From positions 248,001-312,000 of the forward strand of contig NZ_JABFDG010000001.1 in NCBI RefSeq assembly GCF_013403955.1: a DNA stretch of 64,000 bases. The letters are read 5' to 3'. Below the pieces are notes generated by a model. It was given only the letters and a program-made list of their open reading frames with translations, did no database searches and was not told the origin of the DNA. Positions 1-9,500 of the stretch are shown one piece after another. Source of the stretch: Winogradskyella vidalii. Its GTDB lineage: Bacteria > Bacteroidota > Bacteroidia > Flavobacteriales > Flavobacteriaceae. Position 1 is the stretch's first letter. Each line of letters begins with the position of its first letter. The position numbers and the translations under genes were made by a program.

Positions 1-756
1 CATTTAAAAACAGAAAAAACGGACGATATTTCTTTAATTGCTAATATCTTCAACTACAAATCATCATTAAACCTTACAAGTAGAATTAAGTACCAGTTTT
101 CGAAGAATGCTATTATTCAAAACATTGCTATAGATGACGATTTTGTTAAAACGAGAAGCTATATCAATAGTGGAGAGCGACAACGATTGTCCGCTTATTT
201 TAATTTTAGTAAAAAAATAAAAGGCTTAGGAATTCGCTATGCTATAACCAACAGTAGTTTTTATAAAACATCCATGTCATTAATTAACTTACAACTTAAC
301 GATGTGGTATCAAAAGATATCTTAATAGGAGTATCTGTTGAAAACGCTAATAAGAATGCTATAGATTTAAAGCTAGGCACCAACTACAGTGTTAATAATA
401 CGTCATTTTCCATAGAGCAAAACCTTAATAGAACCTATAGAAAGCAACATTACTATTCCGCTATAGATTATGATTTTACGGAGAAACTAAATTTTAATAC
501 CCAATTTGATTATTTCGTTTTTTCAGATAATCAGTTTGCTACAGATTTGCAACTTCCAATATGGAATATGGCTATTTCCTATAGTATTGGAAATAGCCAT
601 AATAGTCTTAAACTGGTTTTTATAGATCTTCTTGATAAAAACGTTGATTTCGAAAGACGAAGCACGACTAACTTTTTTGAAGAAACCACCTCAGAAAGTT
701 TAGGACGCTACATAATCTTGAGCTACACTTATAGATTAGGTAACCGAAAACAATAG
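1..756 (+). CDS. C-terminal part of a probable outer-membrane beta-barrel protein (5' end outside window)
   Basis: The frame is open from base 1 to the stop at 756, so the gene begins upstream of the window. The visible ~251 residues alternate polar and aromatic/hydrophobic positions like amphipathic beta strands. The end, LSYTYRLG plus a few residues, resembles the last strand of Bacteroidota outer-membrane beta-barrels of the TonB-receptor-like class. A TTG at 187 lies inside the open frame and is unlikely to be the true start. The gene converges on the sulfatase at 766-3723 with a 9-base gap, so it is probably a neighbour of the polysaccharide locus and not part of that operon. The exact family cannot be told without the N-terminus. 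Confidence 0.6.
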   Translation, partial: HLKTEKTDDISLIANIFNYKSSLNLTSRIKYQFSKNAIIQNIAIDDDFVKTRSYINSGERQRLSAYFNFSKKIKGLGIRYAITNSSFYKTSMSLINLQLNDVVSKDILIGVSVENANKNAIDLKLGTNYSVNNTSFSIEQNLNRTYRKQHYYSAIDYDFTEKLNFNTQFDYFVFSDNQFATDLQLPIWNMAISYSIGNSHNSLKLVFIDLLDKNVDFERRSTTNFFEETTSESLGRYIILSYTYRLGNRKQ

Positions 757-765
757 AAAGCAGTC

Positions 766-3723
766 TTATTCCTTCAATAATTTTAAAGTCGATTTACTAC
801 CGTCTTCAAGTATAACTTGTAAAAAGTATAAGCCTGACTTGAGCTCTGAGATATCGATGTCTTGATACTGATTATTAAATTCGTATGCTTTAGCGCCATG
901 TAGACTATACAATACACCTGATGCTACGGATTTTGAAAGACTAAAAGTGCCTTTAACAGGATTAGGAAATAACTTAAGTGCTTCTTTATTATCTATCACC
1001 TCATCAACTCCTAAGCTACTTAAATCTAAATGGTATGTAACAGCGTAAACTCTAAATCTTGGTATAGTACCTATAGTAGCATTGGAAAGGTTAGTTACTA
1101 AAAACTCCATAGTTTGCGCCGCTTCAGTTATTGTTGTTGGCGTATCAAATTCATAATTTAAATCAGCTGTACTGTTAGTACTCGTGTATTCAAAACTCTG
1201 GGTCTCACCACCAATGGTAACATCAAAGTTTGCTGTATCACCTGCAAGTGACCGCACTCTAAATACTATCTTTTCACATAATACAGGTTCAGTAGCTTTT
1301 ACATTGATATTAAAACCATCGCCTCCGCCTTCTGTTCTCATTTGTACAAATGCACCACCAGTAGTAGTATTTCCTATCAATTCTGCATATACATCTGTAC
1401 TTTCTGGTTCAAATTGTTGTTCTTCCTCCGTTGTATTAAGTGTTATTTCATTAAGTGGTTGTGTAGCCCCTGAAACATTAAAAAAGAGATCTACAAACCT
1501 CACTCTCGGTGTTAACCCATCTGAATTAGAAAGGGAGGTTGTTATAATCTGAATTTCTTTAGATGACTGTGTAAATGTCACCGGAGTATCAAATTCAAAT
1601 AATTCTGGAGTATTATTATTTGTACTTGTATACGTAAAACTTTGTGTTTCTCCATCAATAATAATATCAACATTTACAGTATCTGCTGATTGAGATATAA
1701 TTCCTAATGTAATTTTATCACAAGTTATAGTTTCAACATCTGCAGGAGCTTTTACATAAAATTTAGCTCCATCTCCGCCTTCTTCAGTCCTTGCTTGTAA
1801 ATAAACTGTACCACCTATCGTTGTATTCCCAATTAACTCAGCATATTCATCTACTACTTTAAAAGATTGTTCTCCAACAGAATTAGCAAGTATTATCTTA
1901 TGAGGGTTAAATATTGATATAGCATCCGATAAGACTACAAAATTATTTTCATCTATTAATGTAAACACAACTCCTGTAGCTACTTCTGGCACATCGGCTG
2001 TAATCACGTTACCATTTATGGTTGCAGGGAGTTCAAACCACTCTTCTTCTGGTGTGTCTACTTCTTCTATCCTATAAAGTAAATAAGCCGTTTCAATAAT
2101 TGCATCTCCAGGATTAGTAGTTAACGTTGCTGTAGCTACACCTGTATTCTCATCATAAACTGTTGAAGTTATAGAAGGAACAATATCTTGATTAACTAAA
2201 GGATCACCATTATAATCTGGATTAAAATGTGGTGTTCTTGCATTGTTCTCTTCTAAAAGAGTCTCTAGTTTTAAGATCATTTCATTTTTAAGCGATACAG
2301 GCATGGTATCTATAACATCCACCATCTCTTCTATATCACTGTCAGATCCATCATCATTATATAATTGGTAAGCTTTATAATAATCTCCATTATCATAGAT
2401 TTTATACAATTTATAATTTCCGCTTCTAATAGCTGAAGATGCTCTTTCATCTTGTCCATGTGGGTAATGCCAAAAAAGATCTGTTCTTTCAGTATCGTCA
2501 CTATTTTTTATTTCTGTTTCAGTGCCACTTAAGAAAGGAAATAAACTTACACCATCTAAATTGTTCAGAACATTTGCATCAAGAAACTCATCTGCTCCAG
2601 TAACCTCCATAATTGTAGGATAAAAATCTAAATGTGAAACCATGTTATCATATACTTGATTTTCTACAATACCAGGTCCAGTTATAACAAATGGCGTACG
2701 CAATCCGCCTTCTTTGGTGTGTGTTTTCCCTAAATCTAAAGGAAAGTTATCTGTTATAATTTCTGACCCATGATTTTCTGCACCTCCATTATCTGACGCA
2801 AATATGATATACGTTGTATCAAATAATTTCATCCCTGGATTTCTTGGGTCATCAGTCTCTTTTAAATAATCTACTACTCTCCCTAAACTCCAATCTAAAC
2901 TCGAAATCATGGCTCCATAATACGGATTTGTTTGGCCTGGAGTCGTAATATTTGCATCTGTTGTAGGCACAGGAATTCCTAATTTATTACAATAATATTC
3001 TAGTAATGCTAAATCTCTTGTTTGTATAGGTGAGTGAACTAACCAGTGAGCCATGTATAGAAAAAAGGGTTCCTCTTTGTTATCATCCATAAAATCCAAT
3101 GCTAGTTCTGTTACAGCATCATAAGGTCTTCCATCTGCATCTAAACGATAAGGATCATCTTCTGCATCTGTGGCAAAGTCAACTGATCGGTCTCCCATGG
3201 ATCTCGTAATTCCTCTATCGGTGTCTTGGTAATCAAATCCTTGGTCTACAGCTTCTGGATAAATATTGTGATTAGCTGCCATATGCCATTTGCCAACATG
3301 ACCAGATACATATCCTAAAGGATTTAATGCTTCAGCTATAGTAACTTCATCGAGTTGTAATCTACCAGGATAATACGATTCTATAGTTTTATTTGAAAGT
3401 TTAACTTTAGGTATTTGCCCTCCAGCGACATGAGTCATTTTGGTTTTAAGAGGCATTCTACCACTCATTGTACCTCCTCTAGACGGTGCACAAGTTGGTG
3501 CAGAAGCATAGGCTTGTGAAAAATTAGCTCCATCCTCAGCCAATGCTAACATATTAGGTGTTTCCCAAGGAACAACATCTCCAACATCATTCAACTGGGT
3601 GTCTTGCCAGCCTAGATCATCTGCATAAATAAAAACAATATTTGGTTTAATTATCTCTTGACCATTTATTTGTGGTAAAAAAAGAATACTGAATAATAAA
3701 AGTAGTGTCGTGTTTCTCATCAT
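766..3723 (-). CDS. T9SS-secreted S1 sulfatase with two tandem C-terminal modules
   Basis: This is a predicted sulfate-ester hydrolase exported to the cell surface or medium. A signal peptide covers about residues 1-21. The catalytic domain has the metal-binding DD at 35-36, Cys78 in the CAPSR formylglycine motif, a GKWH motif and a later SDNGG motif. A beta-domain with an LIDEN signature (about 510-610) is shared with the sulfatases at 6104, 32745 and 34651. Two related modules of ~125 residues follow (about 623-755 and 779-900), both opening YAELIGNTT and containing GETQSF. The end (about 913-985) is a T9SS type A sorting domain with a LFPNP motif. At 985 residues it is far longer than a typical ~500-residue sulfatase. 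ATG codons at 3723 and 3720 are adjacent and either could start it. Substrate specificity cannot be read from sequence; a sulfated fucan is inferred from context. Confidence 0.9.
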   Translation of the reverse strand: MMRNTTLLLLFSILFLPQINGQEIIKPNIVFIYADDLGWQDTQLNDVGDVVPWETPNMLALAEDGANFSQAYASAPTCAPSRGGTMSGRMPLKTKMTHVAGGQIPKVKLSNKTIESYYPGRLQLDEVTIAEALNPLGYVSGHVGKWHMAANHNIYPEAVDQGFDYQDTDRGITRSMGDRSVDFATDAEDDPYRLDADGRPYDAVTELALDFMDDNKEEPFFLYMAHWLVHSPIQTRDLALLEYYCNKLGIPVPTTDANITTPGQTNPYYGAMISSLDWSLGRVVDYLKETDDPRNPGMKLFDTTYIIFASDNGGAENHGSEIITDNFPLDLGKTHTKEGGLRTPFVITGPGIVENQVYDNMVSHLDFYPTIMEVTGADEFLDANVLNNLDGVSLFPFLSGTETEIKNSDDTERTDLFWHYPHGQDERASSAIRSGNYKLYKIYDNGDYYKAYQLYNDDGSDSDIEEMVDVIDTMPVSLKNEMILKLETLLEENNARTPHFNPDYNGDPLVNQDIVPSITSTVYDENTGVATATLTTNPGDAIIETAYLLYRIEEVDTPEEEWFELPATINGNVITADVPEVATGVVFTLIDENNFVVLSDAISIFNPHKIILANSVGEQSFKVVDEYAELIGNTTIGGTVYLQARTEEGGDGAKFYVKAPADVETITCDKITLGIISQSADTVNVDIIIDGETQSFTYTSTNNNTPELFEFDTPVTFTQSSKEIQIITTSLSNSDGLTPRVRFVDLFFNVSGATQPLNEITLNTTEEEQQFEPESTDVYAELIGNTTTGGAFVQMRTEGGGDGFNINVKATEPVLCEKIVFRVRSLAGDTANFDVTIGGETQSFEYTSTNSTADLNYEFDTPTTITEAAQTMEFLVTNLSNATIGTIPRFRVYAVTYHLDLSSLGVDEVIDNKEALKLFPNPVKGTFSLSKSVASGVLYSLHGAKAYEFNNQYQDIDISELKSGLYFLQVILEDGSKSTLKLLKE

Positions 3724-3782
3724 AAAATTAGTTAATTTAAAAAAGTTTTATCAAAAATTACATTAGTTGCAAATACTTATCT

Positions 3783-5729
3783 TTACTTGGATACTATTAT
3801 TTTTCGAGTGATGCTATAATTATTACCATTCGAAAGCTTAATAAGGTAAATTCCTGATTTTAAAGTAGACACATCTAATTGTGTGGTGGTCGTTCCATCA
3901 GCCCATGTTTTATTCAGTACTTTAGTTCCTAGTACGTTTAGGACCGTTATGTTATTTATATCTGTAGTTGTTCTAGAAATTGTTAATCGATCAGCTACTG
4001 GGTTGGGATACAACTTAACATCTGATTGATTAGTAAATTCATATGAATTTGTGCTTAATGTTTCTCCAACTAAATAAGCCCCTTCTGGTCTTACATATGG
4101 TTCAAAATCGGGCACAGGACTAGAAAGAAGTCTATCGTTAATTGCTTTCATAATAAGCATTTCATCAGCCATCATATGACCTTCATCAGCATTAGCATTA
4201 GATACCGTATTTGCAAAGGTAACACCAGCTTGAGCATCTATTAAAATTTTAGAAAACCTGTATGCATCTTCTATTCCAAATATTAAATTTGCGGAACTAA
4301 CATGCCATTTATCTCTAATAGGAAACCAGGCATGCTTTAATACTTGTTTTTTTTCATACATTGACCAAGGATTACCAACCATAGCAGGTAATGTAAACTC
4401 TTCGTATCCCCAAGAATTTGGTGGAGCACCACCAGCTAACGCAGAGACATGTCCTCTTGTAAAATCTTGAGAAGTATTGTTGCCTCTAAAGTTTGATACA
4501 TCATAGTCTCTATCATCTGCATCATCAATTCCATCAGAATCAACGGCAACTAATACGCCATCTATATAATGTTTATGACCAAACTCAGACACTGACATAG
4601 CAGCTCCAGGATCGGCATCTTTAAACATTTGAACAAAATCTTCTAAATTTCCATCGTCAAGAAGTGTGTTTGTTGTATCAAACCAATATCCATCAGCATA
4701 CTCTGCTATCGCAGGAATAAATCCTTGAACTAAATCTCTGTAAGCTAAATATTCATCTCCATCAAAATTAGCTGTGTAATAATCTACCCACGCAGCTTCT
4801 GTTTCATCACTTGCTCTATCTAAATAGTTAGAAGATATGTACAAAATAATCTTCTTATCTGCATCTTTAAATGTTTGCAAAACGTCCAACATGATTTGTT
4901 GATTCTCTACACTAGGAACCAAACTTTCGTGTATCTCTGTAGCTACATCTACATTAGTATTATCTCTCACCGTAAAATAATGAGAGTGTGCAAAATAACT
5001 AAGGTTTGTAATAACATGTCCTGCAGCTGGAAGTTCTGCAACAATCTCTTGTGCACCTCCTAAAGGGTCGTGGCCTGTAGCAACTTCTGTATCTAACCTT
5101 TCACCACCAAAAACAGGAAATGTAACTCCCCATGAACCTTGTAACCAAGCCGCTGGATGATTTCCTACGGTAGCGGTTTGATCTGTTGATCCGTATATCT
5201 CATCAATATAGTAAGTCATGGTTGGTTCTTCTACACTACCATTAGCAAAACCTATTGTCATAAGGTCATAGCCATCAACATGTGGAACCTCAACATTTTC
5301 AAAATGAAACGTAAACGTTTCCCATTCTTGTCCAACTGTAAAGTTCAGTTGTTCAAAAACACCTTGTCCTTCATCAGAACTATCAAAAAACACTCTTAAT
5401 TTTGAATTGTTTGTAGTTAGCTCATTAGTAGGTATGTCAATATAGGCTTTGAGCGTAACTGTATAATCGGTTAAATCTGTTACGTAATTGAATAAATTAA
5501 ATTCTAAAAAATCTTCTGTACCTTCAGCTCTATTAAATTTAGAGACAATAGAATTTGTATTAATCCCTGAAGTATTAGGGTTCGTTACATTCTCAGTGTA
5601 TTCTATATATTCTTCACTAACAAATTCAATTTTTCGTGTATTTGTTTCGTTTTGTAACCATAGAAACTGCGCATTAGAAATCTGTACAAATGATATTGAA
5701 AATAAAAAAAAATAGAAAAACTTTGACAT
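3783..5729 (-). CDS. T9SS-secreted putative glycoside hydrolase (GH29/GH107-like barrel, tentative endo-fucanase)
   Basis: This is a secreted protein with a signal peptide (about 1-20), an N-terminal beta-sandwich resembling a carbohydrate-binding module (about 25-180), a catalytic-looking domain (about 192-560) and a T9SS sorting domain (about 575-648, with LYPNP). The middle domain starts with WLQGSWGV and carries GYWFDTT, in which Asp351 sits like the nucleophile loop of GH29 and GH107 retaining barrels. His427 lies in a TRGH segment 76 residues later; GH107 uses a histidine acid/base, but this equivalence is my inference. Together with 766-3723 it is one of only two T9SS cargoes in the locus. 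A role as the extracellular chain-cutting enzyme fits. The family is not firmly recognised and the binding-module call is by pattern only. Confidence 0.55.
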   Translation of the reverse strand: MSKFFYFFLFSISFVQISNAQFLWLQNETNTRKIEFVSEEYIEYTENVTNPNTSGINTNSIVSKFNRAEGTEDFLEFNLFNYVTDLTDYTVTLKAYIDIPTNELTTNNSKLRVFFDSSDEGQGVFEQLNFTVGQEWETFTFHFENVEVPHVDGYDLMTIGFANGSVEEPTMTYYIDEIYGSTDQTATVGNHPAAWLQGSWGVTFPVFGGERLDTEVATGHDPLGGAQEIVAELPAAGHVITNLSYFAHSHYFTVRDNTNVDVATEIHESLVPSVENQQIMLDVLQTFKDADKKIILYISSNYLDRASDETEAAWVDYYTANFDGDEYLAYRDLVQGFIPAIAEYADGYWFDTTNTLLDDGNLEDFVQMFKDADPGAAMSVSEFGHKHYIDGVLVAVDSDGIDDADDRDYDVSNFRGNNTSQDFTRGHVSALAGGAPPNSWGYEEFTLPAMVGNPWSMYEKKQVLKHAWFPIRDKWHVSSANLIFGIEDAYRFSKILIDAQAGVTFANTVSNANADEGHMMADEMLIMKAINDRLLSSPVPDFEPYVRPEGAYLVGETLSTNSYEFTNQSDVKLYPNPVADRLTISRTTTDINNITVLNVLGTKVLNKTWADGTTTTQLDVSTLKSGIYLIKLSNGNNYSITRKIIVSK

Positions 5730-6044
5730 AACGGTAATTGCTTAATTTATTTAATAGCCTCCACATGAATCATCATGTTCATATTTTGAAGACCATGTAA
5801 AATTAAGCCTAAAGACTTCACTTCATTTTCTCTCATTCACTAAATCATTGCTCTAGACTACCAATTTCACGTTATACAGTGGAATAGTGCTATTATTTCT
5901 ATATAGTATTTTAATTCAACTCTTTAACCAAAGCGTGACTTAAATCGACCATTTATTTAAAGTAAGCAGATTTGCATAGTGGTTTCAATATCCTCTGAAT
6001 TGCGTTTTAGTAATGATTTAGTTGAGGCAATATGTATAAATAAC
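5730..6044. other. Non-coding gap upstream of the T9SS enzyme gene
   Basis: About 315 bases of AT-rich DNA lie between the start of the T9SS enzyme (minus strand) and the terminator of the next gene. I see no open frame of note and no clear TTTG / TAnnTTTG pair. The gap plus the terminator suggest that 766-5729 is transcribed separately from the genes at 6104-11885, so a promoter probably lies here. Confidence 0.4.
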
Positions 6045-6085
6045 AAAAGAAGCACAATAGAATTTAATCCTATTGTGCTTCTTTA
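6045..6085 (-). terminator. Intrinsic terminator after the sulfatase at 6104-7942
   Basis: A perfect 15-bp inverted repeat (6046-6060 with 6070-6084, 9-base loop, core AGCACAATAG) lies just beyond the stop of the minus-strand sulfatase. It is followed on the minus strand by a short T run. Confidence 0.75.
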
Positions 6086-6103
6086 AATATGAAATAATTT
6101 TAA

Positions 6104-7942
6104 TTATTTGACGGCAATTGCTTTAGTTGCAAATACTTTAGTAGTTTTTTGGTAGCCTCCATCAGGATAACCTATTAAGTAATTGTTTTCGTCAATTAAA
6201 TTAAATACGTAATGCGTAGTTCCTTTTGGCAATGCTACAGAAACATTATCATTCCTAAGATTCATAGAAACAGGAAACCAAATTTCACCACGTACACCAC
6301 CATTAGTTGTATAAATTAATTCTGCTTTTACCACCTTAGCTCCATTGTTTTGATATTTTAACCAAACATTTTTTCCATCTATGCCATGCTCAACAACAGT
6401 AGGTATTTTAGATTTATTAGGTAACGCAGATTTACTAGTTGGATTTAAATAAGGATATCTCGCATTTAGTTTTTCTAATCGTTCTGTTAAAAGACGATTC
6501 ATCTCATTTGTTTTCTCTGGCATTTTTTCTGCTAGATTTTGAGATTCTTCAATATCGACACGTTTTGAACCATTTTCGTACAATTGATATAAGGCCAAAT
6601 CGGTCTTTTTTTCTGTAGCCGTATAGTCACGTACTAGTTTAAAGTCTCCAATTCGTAATGTCGATTGCATAGCGCTGTTTGGAAAGTGCCACATCATCGT
6701 ATTTCTTGGTTTTCCGGTTTCAGGATCTAAAACTAATTTAGCATCTGTTGGGTCTTTATCTAGTAATGTAGATAAGTCAGCACCATCGAATATTTGATTT
6801 GCATCTTTTGGAGTGTTTGTCCAACTTAGTATCGTAGGATAGAAATCCACACCATTTACCATAACATTAGATTCTGTATTTGCAGCAATATTTGGTCCTG
6901 TTATGATTAGTGGTACTCTTACACCACCTTCTTTTGCATTTATCTTTCCTTTGTCTAAAGGATAGTTGTCTGTAATAATTTCTTTTGTATGTTGTTCCAT
7001 ACCACCATTATCTGAAGTGAAAATAACATAGGTGTTTTCGATTAACATATGTCCTGGCCATCTTGGATCTTCTGTTTCTTCAAGATATGTAATCAGTTGA
7101 CCAGTATAATGATCTATCATTTCTACCATGGCAGCATAATAGGCGTTTTTTTGACCTGCTTCGTCCCACATGTCATTCTTTTTAGGATATTCTAATCCTA
7201 ATTTCTCATAGTATTTACGTAATAAAGCTTCACTACGTGTTTGTATAGGCGTGTGTACTAATCGAGAAGCATAAAACAGAAAAAATGGATCTTTTTTGTT
7301 TTGGTCCATAAAGTCAATACCATCTTGTGTGATGTCATCAAACGGAAAACCATCTTCGTCAAGTGTAAATGGATCTAAAGGATCCGTCGTTGCAAATCCT
7401 TTTGTACGATCTGTCATTCTTTTATGAGCGCCAAAACCATGTTTTGAAAAATCGAATCCTTGATCTTTAGGTTCAGGATAGTCTGTTACTGCAATACCAA
7501 CGTGCCATTTTCCTGAGTGTCCTGTTTTATAGCCATTAGATTTAAGTGATTCGGCAATCGTTACTTTAGAAATATCTAATGCACCTCTCATCCAAGGACT
7601 AATCAAGGTAGATCCATAATTAAAAGGCAATGGTGGATGACCTCCTCTTACGCTAGTTCGTTCTAAGCGCACAGGGTGTTGGCCAGATAAGATTGCACCT
7701 CTAGACGGAGAACACGTCGTTGCAGGAGAATACGCTTGCCAGAATAAAACTCCTTCTTTAGCTAATTTGTCTATGTTTGGAGTTTCGAATGGAGAAGGCT
7801 CGTCAATATCATAGCACTTTACGTCTTGCCAACCTAAATCATCGGTTAAAATTAATACTACATTTGGCTTTTTTGGTCTTTCTTGTGCAAAACTGCTTGA
7901 CATAACTAAACAAGCCATTCCTAATAGAAATACTTTTTTCAT
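6104..7942 (-). CDS. S1 sulfatase, exported
   Basis: This is a predicted periplasmic or surface sulfatase of 612 residues with a signal peptide of about 20 residues ending SSFAQ. The catalytic features are DD at 34-35, Cys77 in CSPSR, GKWHVG and SDNGG. A C-terminal beta-domain (about 510-612) ends in an LIDENNYL-type signature also found in the sulfatases at 766, 32745 and 34651, so these four form one architectural group. It is the last gene of the minus-strand run GH95-like, sulfatase, sulfatase. A strong terminator follows its stop. The group resembles fucan-locus sulfatases by overall motif pattern, but the SulfAtlas subfamily and the sulfate position attacked are not assignable by eye. 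Confidence 0.9.
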   Translation of the reverse strand: MKKVFLLGMACLVMSSSFAQERPKKPNVVLILTDDLGWQDVKCYDIDEPSPFETPNIDKLAKEGVLFWQAYSPATTCSPSRGAILSGQHPVRLERTSVRGGHPPLPFNYGSTLISPWMRGALDISKVTIAESLKSNGYKTGHSGKWHVGIAVTDYPEPKDQGFDFSKHGFGAHKRMTDRTKGFATTDPLDPFTLDEDGFPFDDITQDGIDFMDQNKKDPFFLFYASRLVHTPIQTRSEALLRKYYEKLGLEYPKKNDMWDEAGQKNAYYAAMVEMIDHYTGQLITYLEETEDPRWPGHMLIENTYVIFTSDNGGMEQHTKEIITDNYPLDKGKINAKEGGVRVPLIITGPNIAANTESNVMVNGVDFYPTILSWTNTPKDANQIFDGADLSTLLDKDPTDAKLVLDPETGKPRNTMMWHFPNSAMQSTLRIGDFKLVRDYTATEKKTDLALYQLYENGSKRVDIEESQNLAEKMPEKTNEMNRLLTERLEKLNARYPYLNPTSKSALPNKSKIPTVVEHGIDGKNVWLKYQNNGAKVVKAELIYTTNGGVRGEIWFPVSMNLRNDNVSVALPKGTTHYVFNLIDENNYLIGYPDGGYQKTTKVFATKAIAVK

Positions 7943-7966
7943 GATGATAGTTACTTAATTATAAAA

Positions 7967-9490
7967 CTAATTTAGTTCAGATACAAGGGTTTTACATCTT
8001 TGTCTGTACACGTTTAAAATCTCTAAATAGTCTTTATTCCCAACTAAGTTATTCTGTTCTTTTGGGTCGTTTATTATATCAAATAATTCTTCGTAAATCG
8101 GTTGTTCATCCGTTTCAATAGATTGATTTGGAACATATTTATTTCGGTCATTTTCTTTACTAAAAGAACGAATATATTTAAACTGTTTACTGCGTACTCC
8201 TTCTTGTCTAGGGTAACCTTGATCTGTAAATAAGTTTTCTAAAAAGATGTCTTCTCTCCAATCTGTATTTTCACCGGCAATTAGTGGAAGCATACTTTTA
8301 CCTTGATAGGATTCTGGTGTTTCTACACCACACATTTCTAAAATAGTTGCAGGAATATCTTGACCAACCACTAATTCATCAACTACTTTGCTTTTTGTTT
8401 TATCGTTGAAAAATGGAGAATACACAATCATTGGCACATGTACAGATTCATCATACAAAATGGTTTTTCCGCCTAATCCATGTTCGCCTAAAAACAAACC
8501 ATTGTCGGAACAAAATATAATAATGGTATTATCCGCTTCTCCAATTTCCTTTAAAAAGGCGCGTAAATTACCTACCATCAAATCGATAGCATAATTAGCG
8601 CGATCCATTTTTAGTTTTTCATTTAATAATTTCCCTTTTTTAGAAGTGACATAATATTTCATTAAATCTGAGGTGGCATATACATTTTCAGGTAAACTAA
8701 TATCTTGAGGATAGCCATCAGGTAATTCCATTTTATGCTTTACATCATCGTATTTTGTTTTATAATATTCTGGATCTGTGTCTTCCGATCCCATACCACC
8801 AATGCTAGACGCATGTGGAAGATTTAAATTAATCCATGCCGAAAAAGGCTTATTAGGATCTCTTTTCTTTAATTGATTTTTAATGGAAGGATCCGCATTT
8901 TCATAGAAGTAATCGTAATCATCGCCTTGTGACAAATAAGCTTTTGTCGCTTCTAAGAACCCTTCTATTTGTGTTTTGTTTTTAAGGTTAGCAAATTGTT
9001 TGTGTCTTTTTGCAGGATAAAACCCCAAATGACCATTACCATAATAAGCAAAGTCAGTACCTTTATTTAACGGTGTATTTCTTTTATCTCCAATTTTGGT
9101 ATGGTGTTTTCCAATAAAAGCAGTTGAATATCCAGCTTGTTTTAATTGCGACTGCCAACTGTCTTGATATGACTTTTCAGAAATCACATGTTTAGAAACA
9201 GAGGTAAACCCAATTTTGTTTTTTCGTTCCCATTGCGCTGTAAAAATATTAGCTCTACTTGGACCGCAAATAGGACTTGTAATGTAGGCATTGTTAAAAA
9301 AGACACCTTCTTTTGCTAACTGATCGATATTTGGTGTTTCCGCTATTGGGTCGCCTGTCATGCTCAGAGAATTATACCGTTGGTCATCTGAAAAAATAAA
9401 AATGACATTCGGTTTCTTTTGTTGTTCTTGTGCTTTGCATGCTATAAACGAAGCGCATATAAAAATGCTGTATAGAATAGATTTTTTCAT
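7967..9490 (-). CDS. S1 sulfatase, lipoprotein
   Basis: This is a sulfatase of 507 residues from the ATG at 9488-9490. A longer in-frame extension to 9553 would overlap the GH95-like gene; I rejected it because the signal peptide begins at MKKSIL. The lipobox is FIACKA (Cys18), giving membrane anchoring. The catalytic motifs are SDDQRYNS with DD at 35-36, Cys75 in CGPSR, GKHHTKIG and a CSDNG near residue 330. The GKHH where most neighbours have GKWH, together with the DDQR motif, places it in a different sulfatase branch, nearer to iduronate- or choline-sulfatase-like enzymes in pattern. It follows the GH95-like gene by only 10 bases, which suggests co-translation and action on the same oligosaccharide. 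Confidence 0.9.
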   Translation of the reverse strand: MKKSILYSIFICASFIACKAQEQQKKPNVIFIFSDDQRYNSLSMTGDPIAETPNIDQLAKEGVFFNNAYITSPICGPSRANIFTAQWERKNKIGFTSVSKHVISEKSYQDSWQSQLKQAGYSTAFIGKHHTKIGDKRNTPLNKGTDFAYYGNGHLGFYPAKRHKQFANLKNKTQIEGFLEATKAYLSQGDDYDYFYENADPSIKNQLKKRDPNKPFSAWINLNLPHASSIGGMGSEDTDPEYYKTKYDDVKHKMELPDGYPQDISLPENVYATSDLMKYYVTSKKGKLLNEKLKMDRANYAIDLMVGNLRAFLKEIGEADNTIIIFCSDNGLFLGEHGLGGKTILYDESVHVPMIVYSPFFNDKTKSKVVDELVVGQDIPATILEMCGVETPESYQGKSMLPLIAGENTDWREDIFLENLFTDQGYPRQEGVRSKQFKYIRSFSKENDRNKYVPNQSIETDEQPIYEELFDIINDPKEQNNLVGNKDYLEILNVYRQRCKTLVSELN

Positions 9491-9500
9491 GAGTTTATAT

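Noticed and set aside
1184..1552. Plus-strand open frame inside the T9SS sulfatase
   Set aside because: It is antisense to a well-supported coding region, with no family features.
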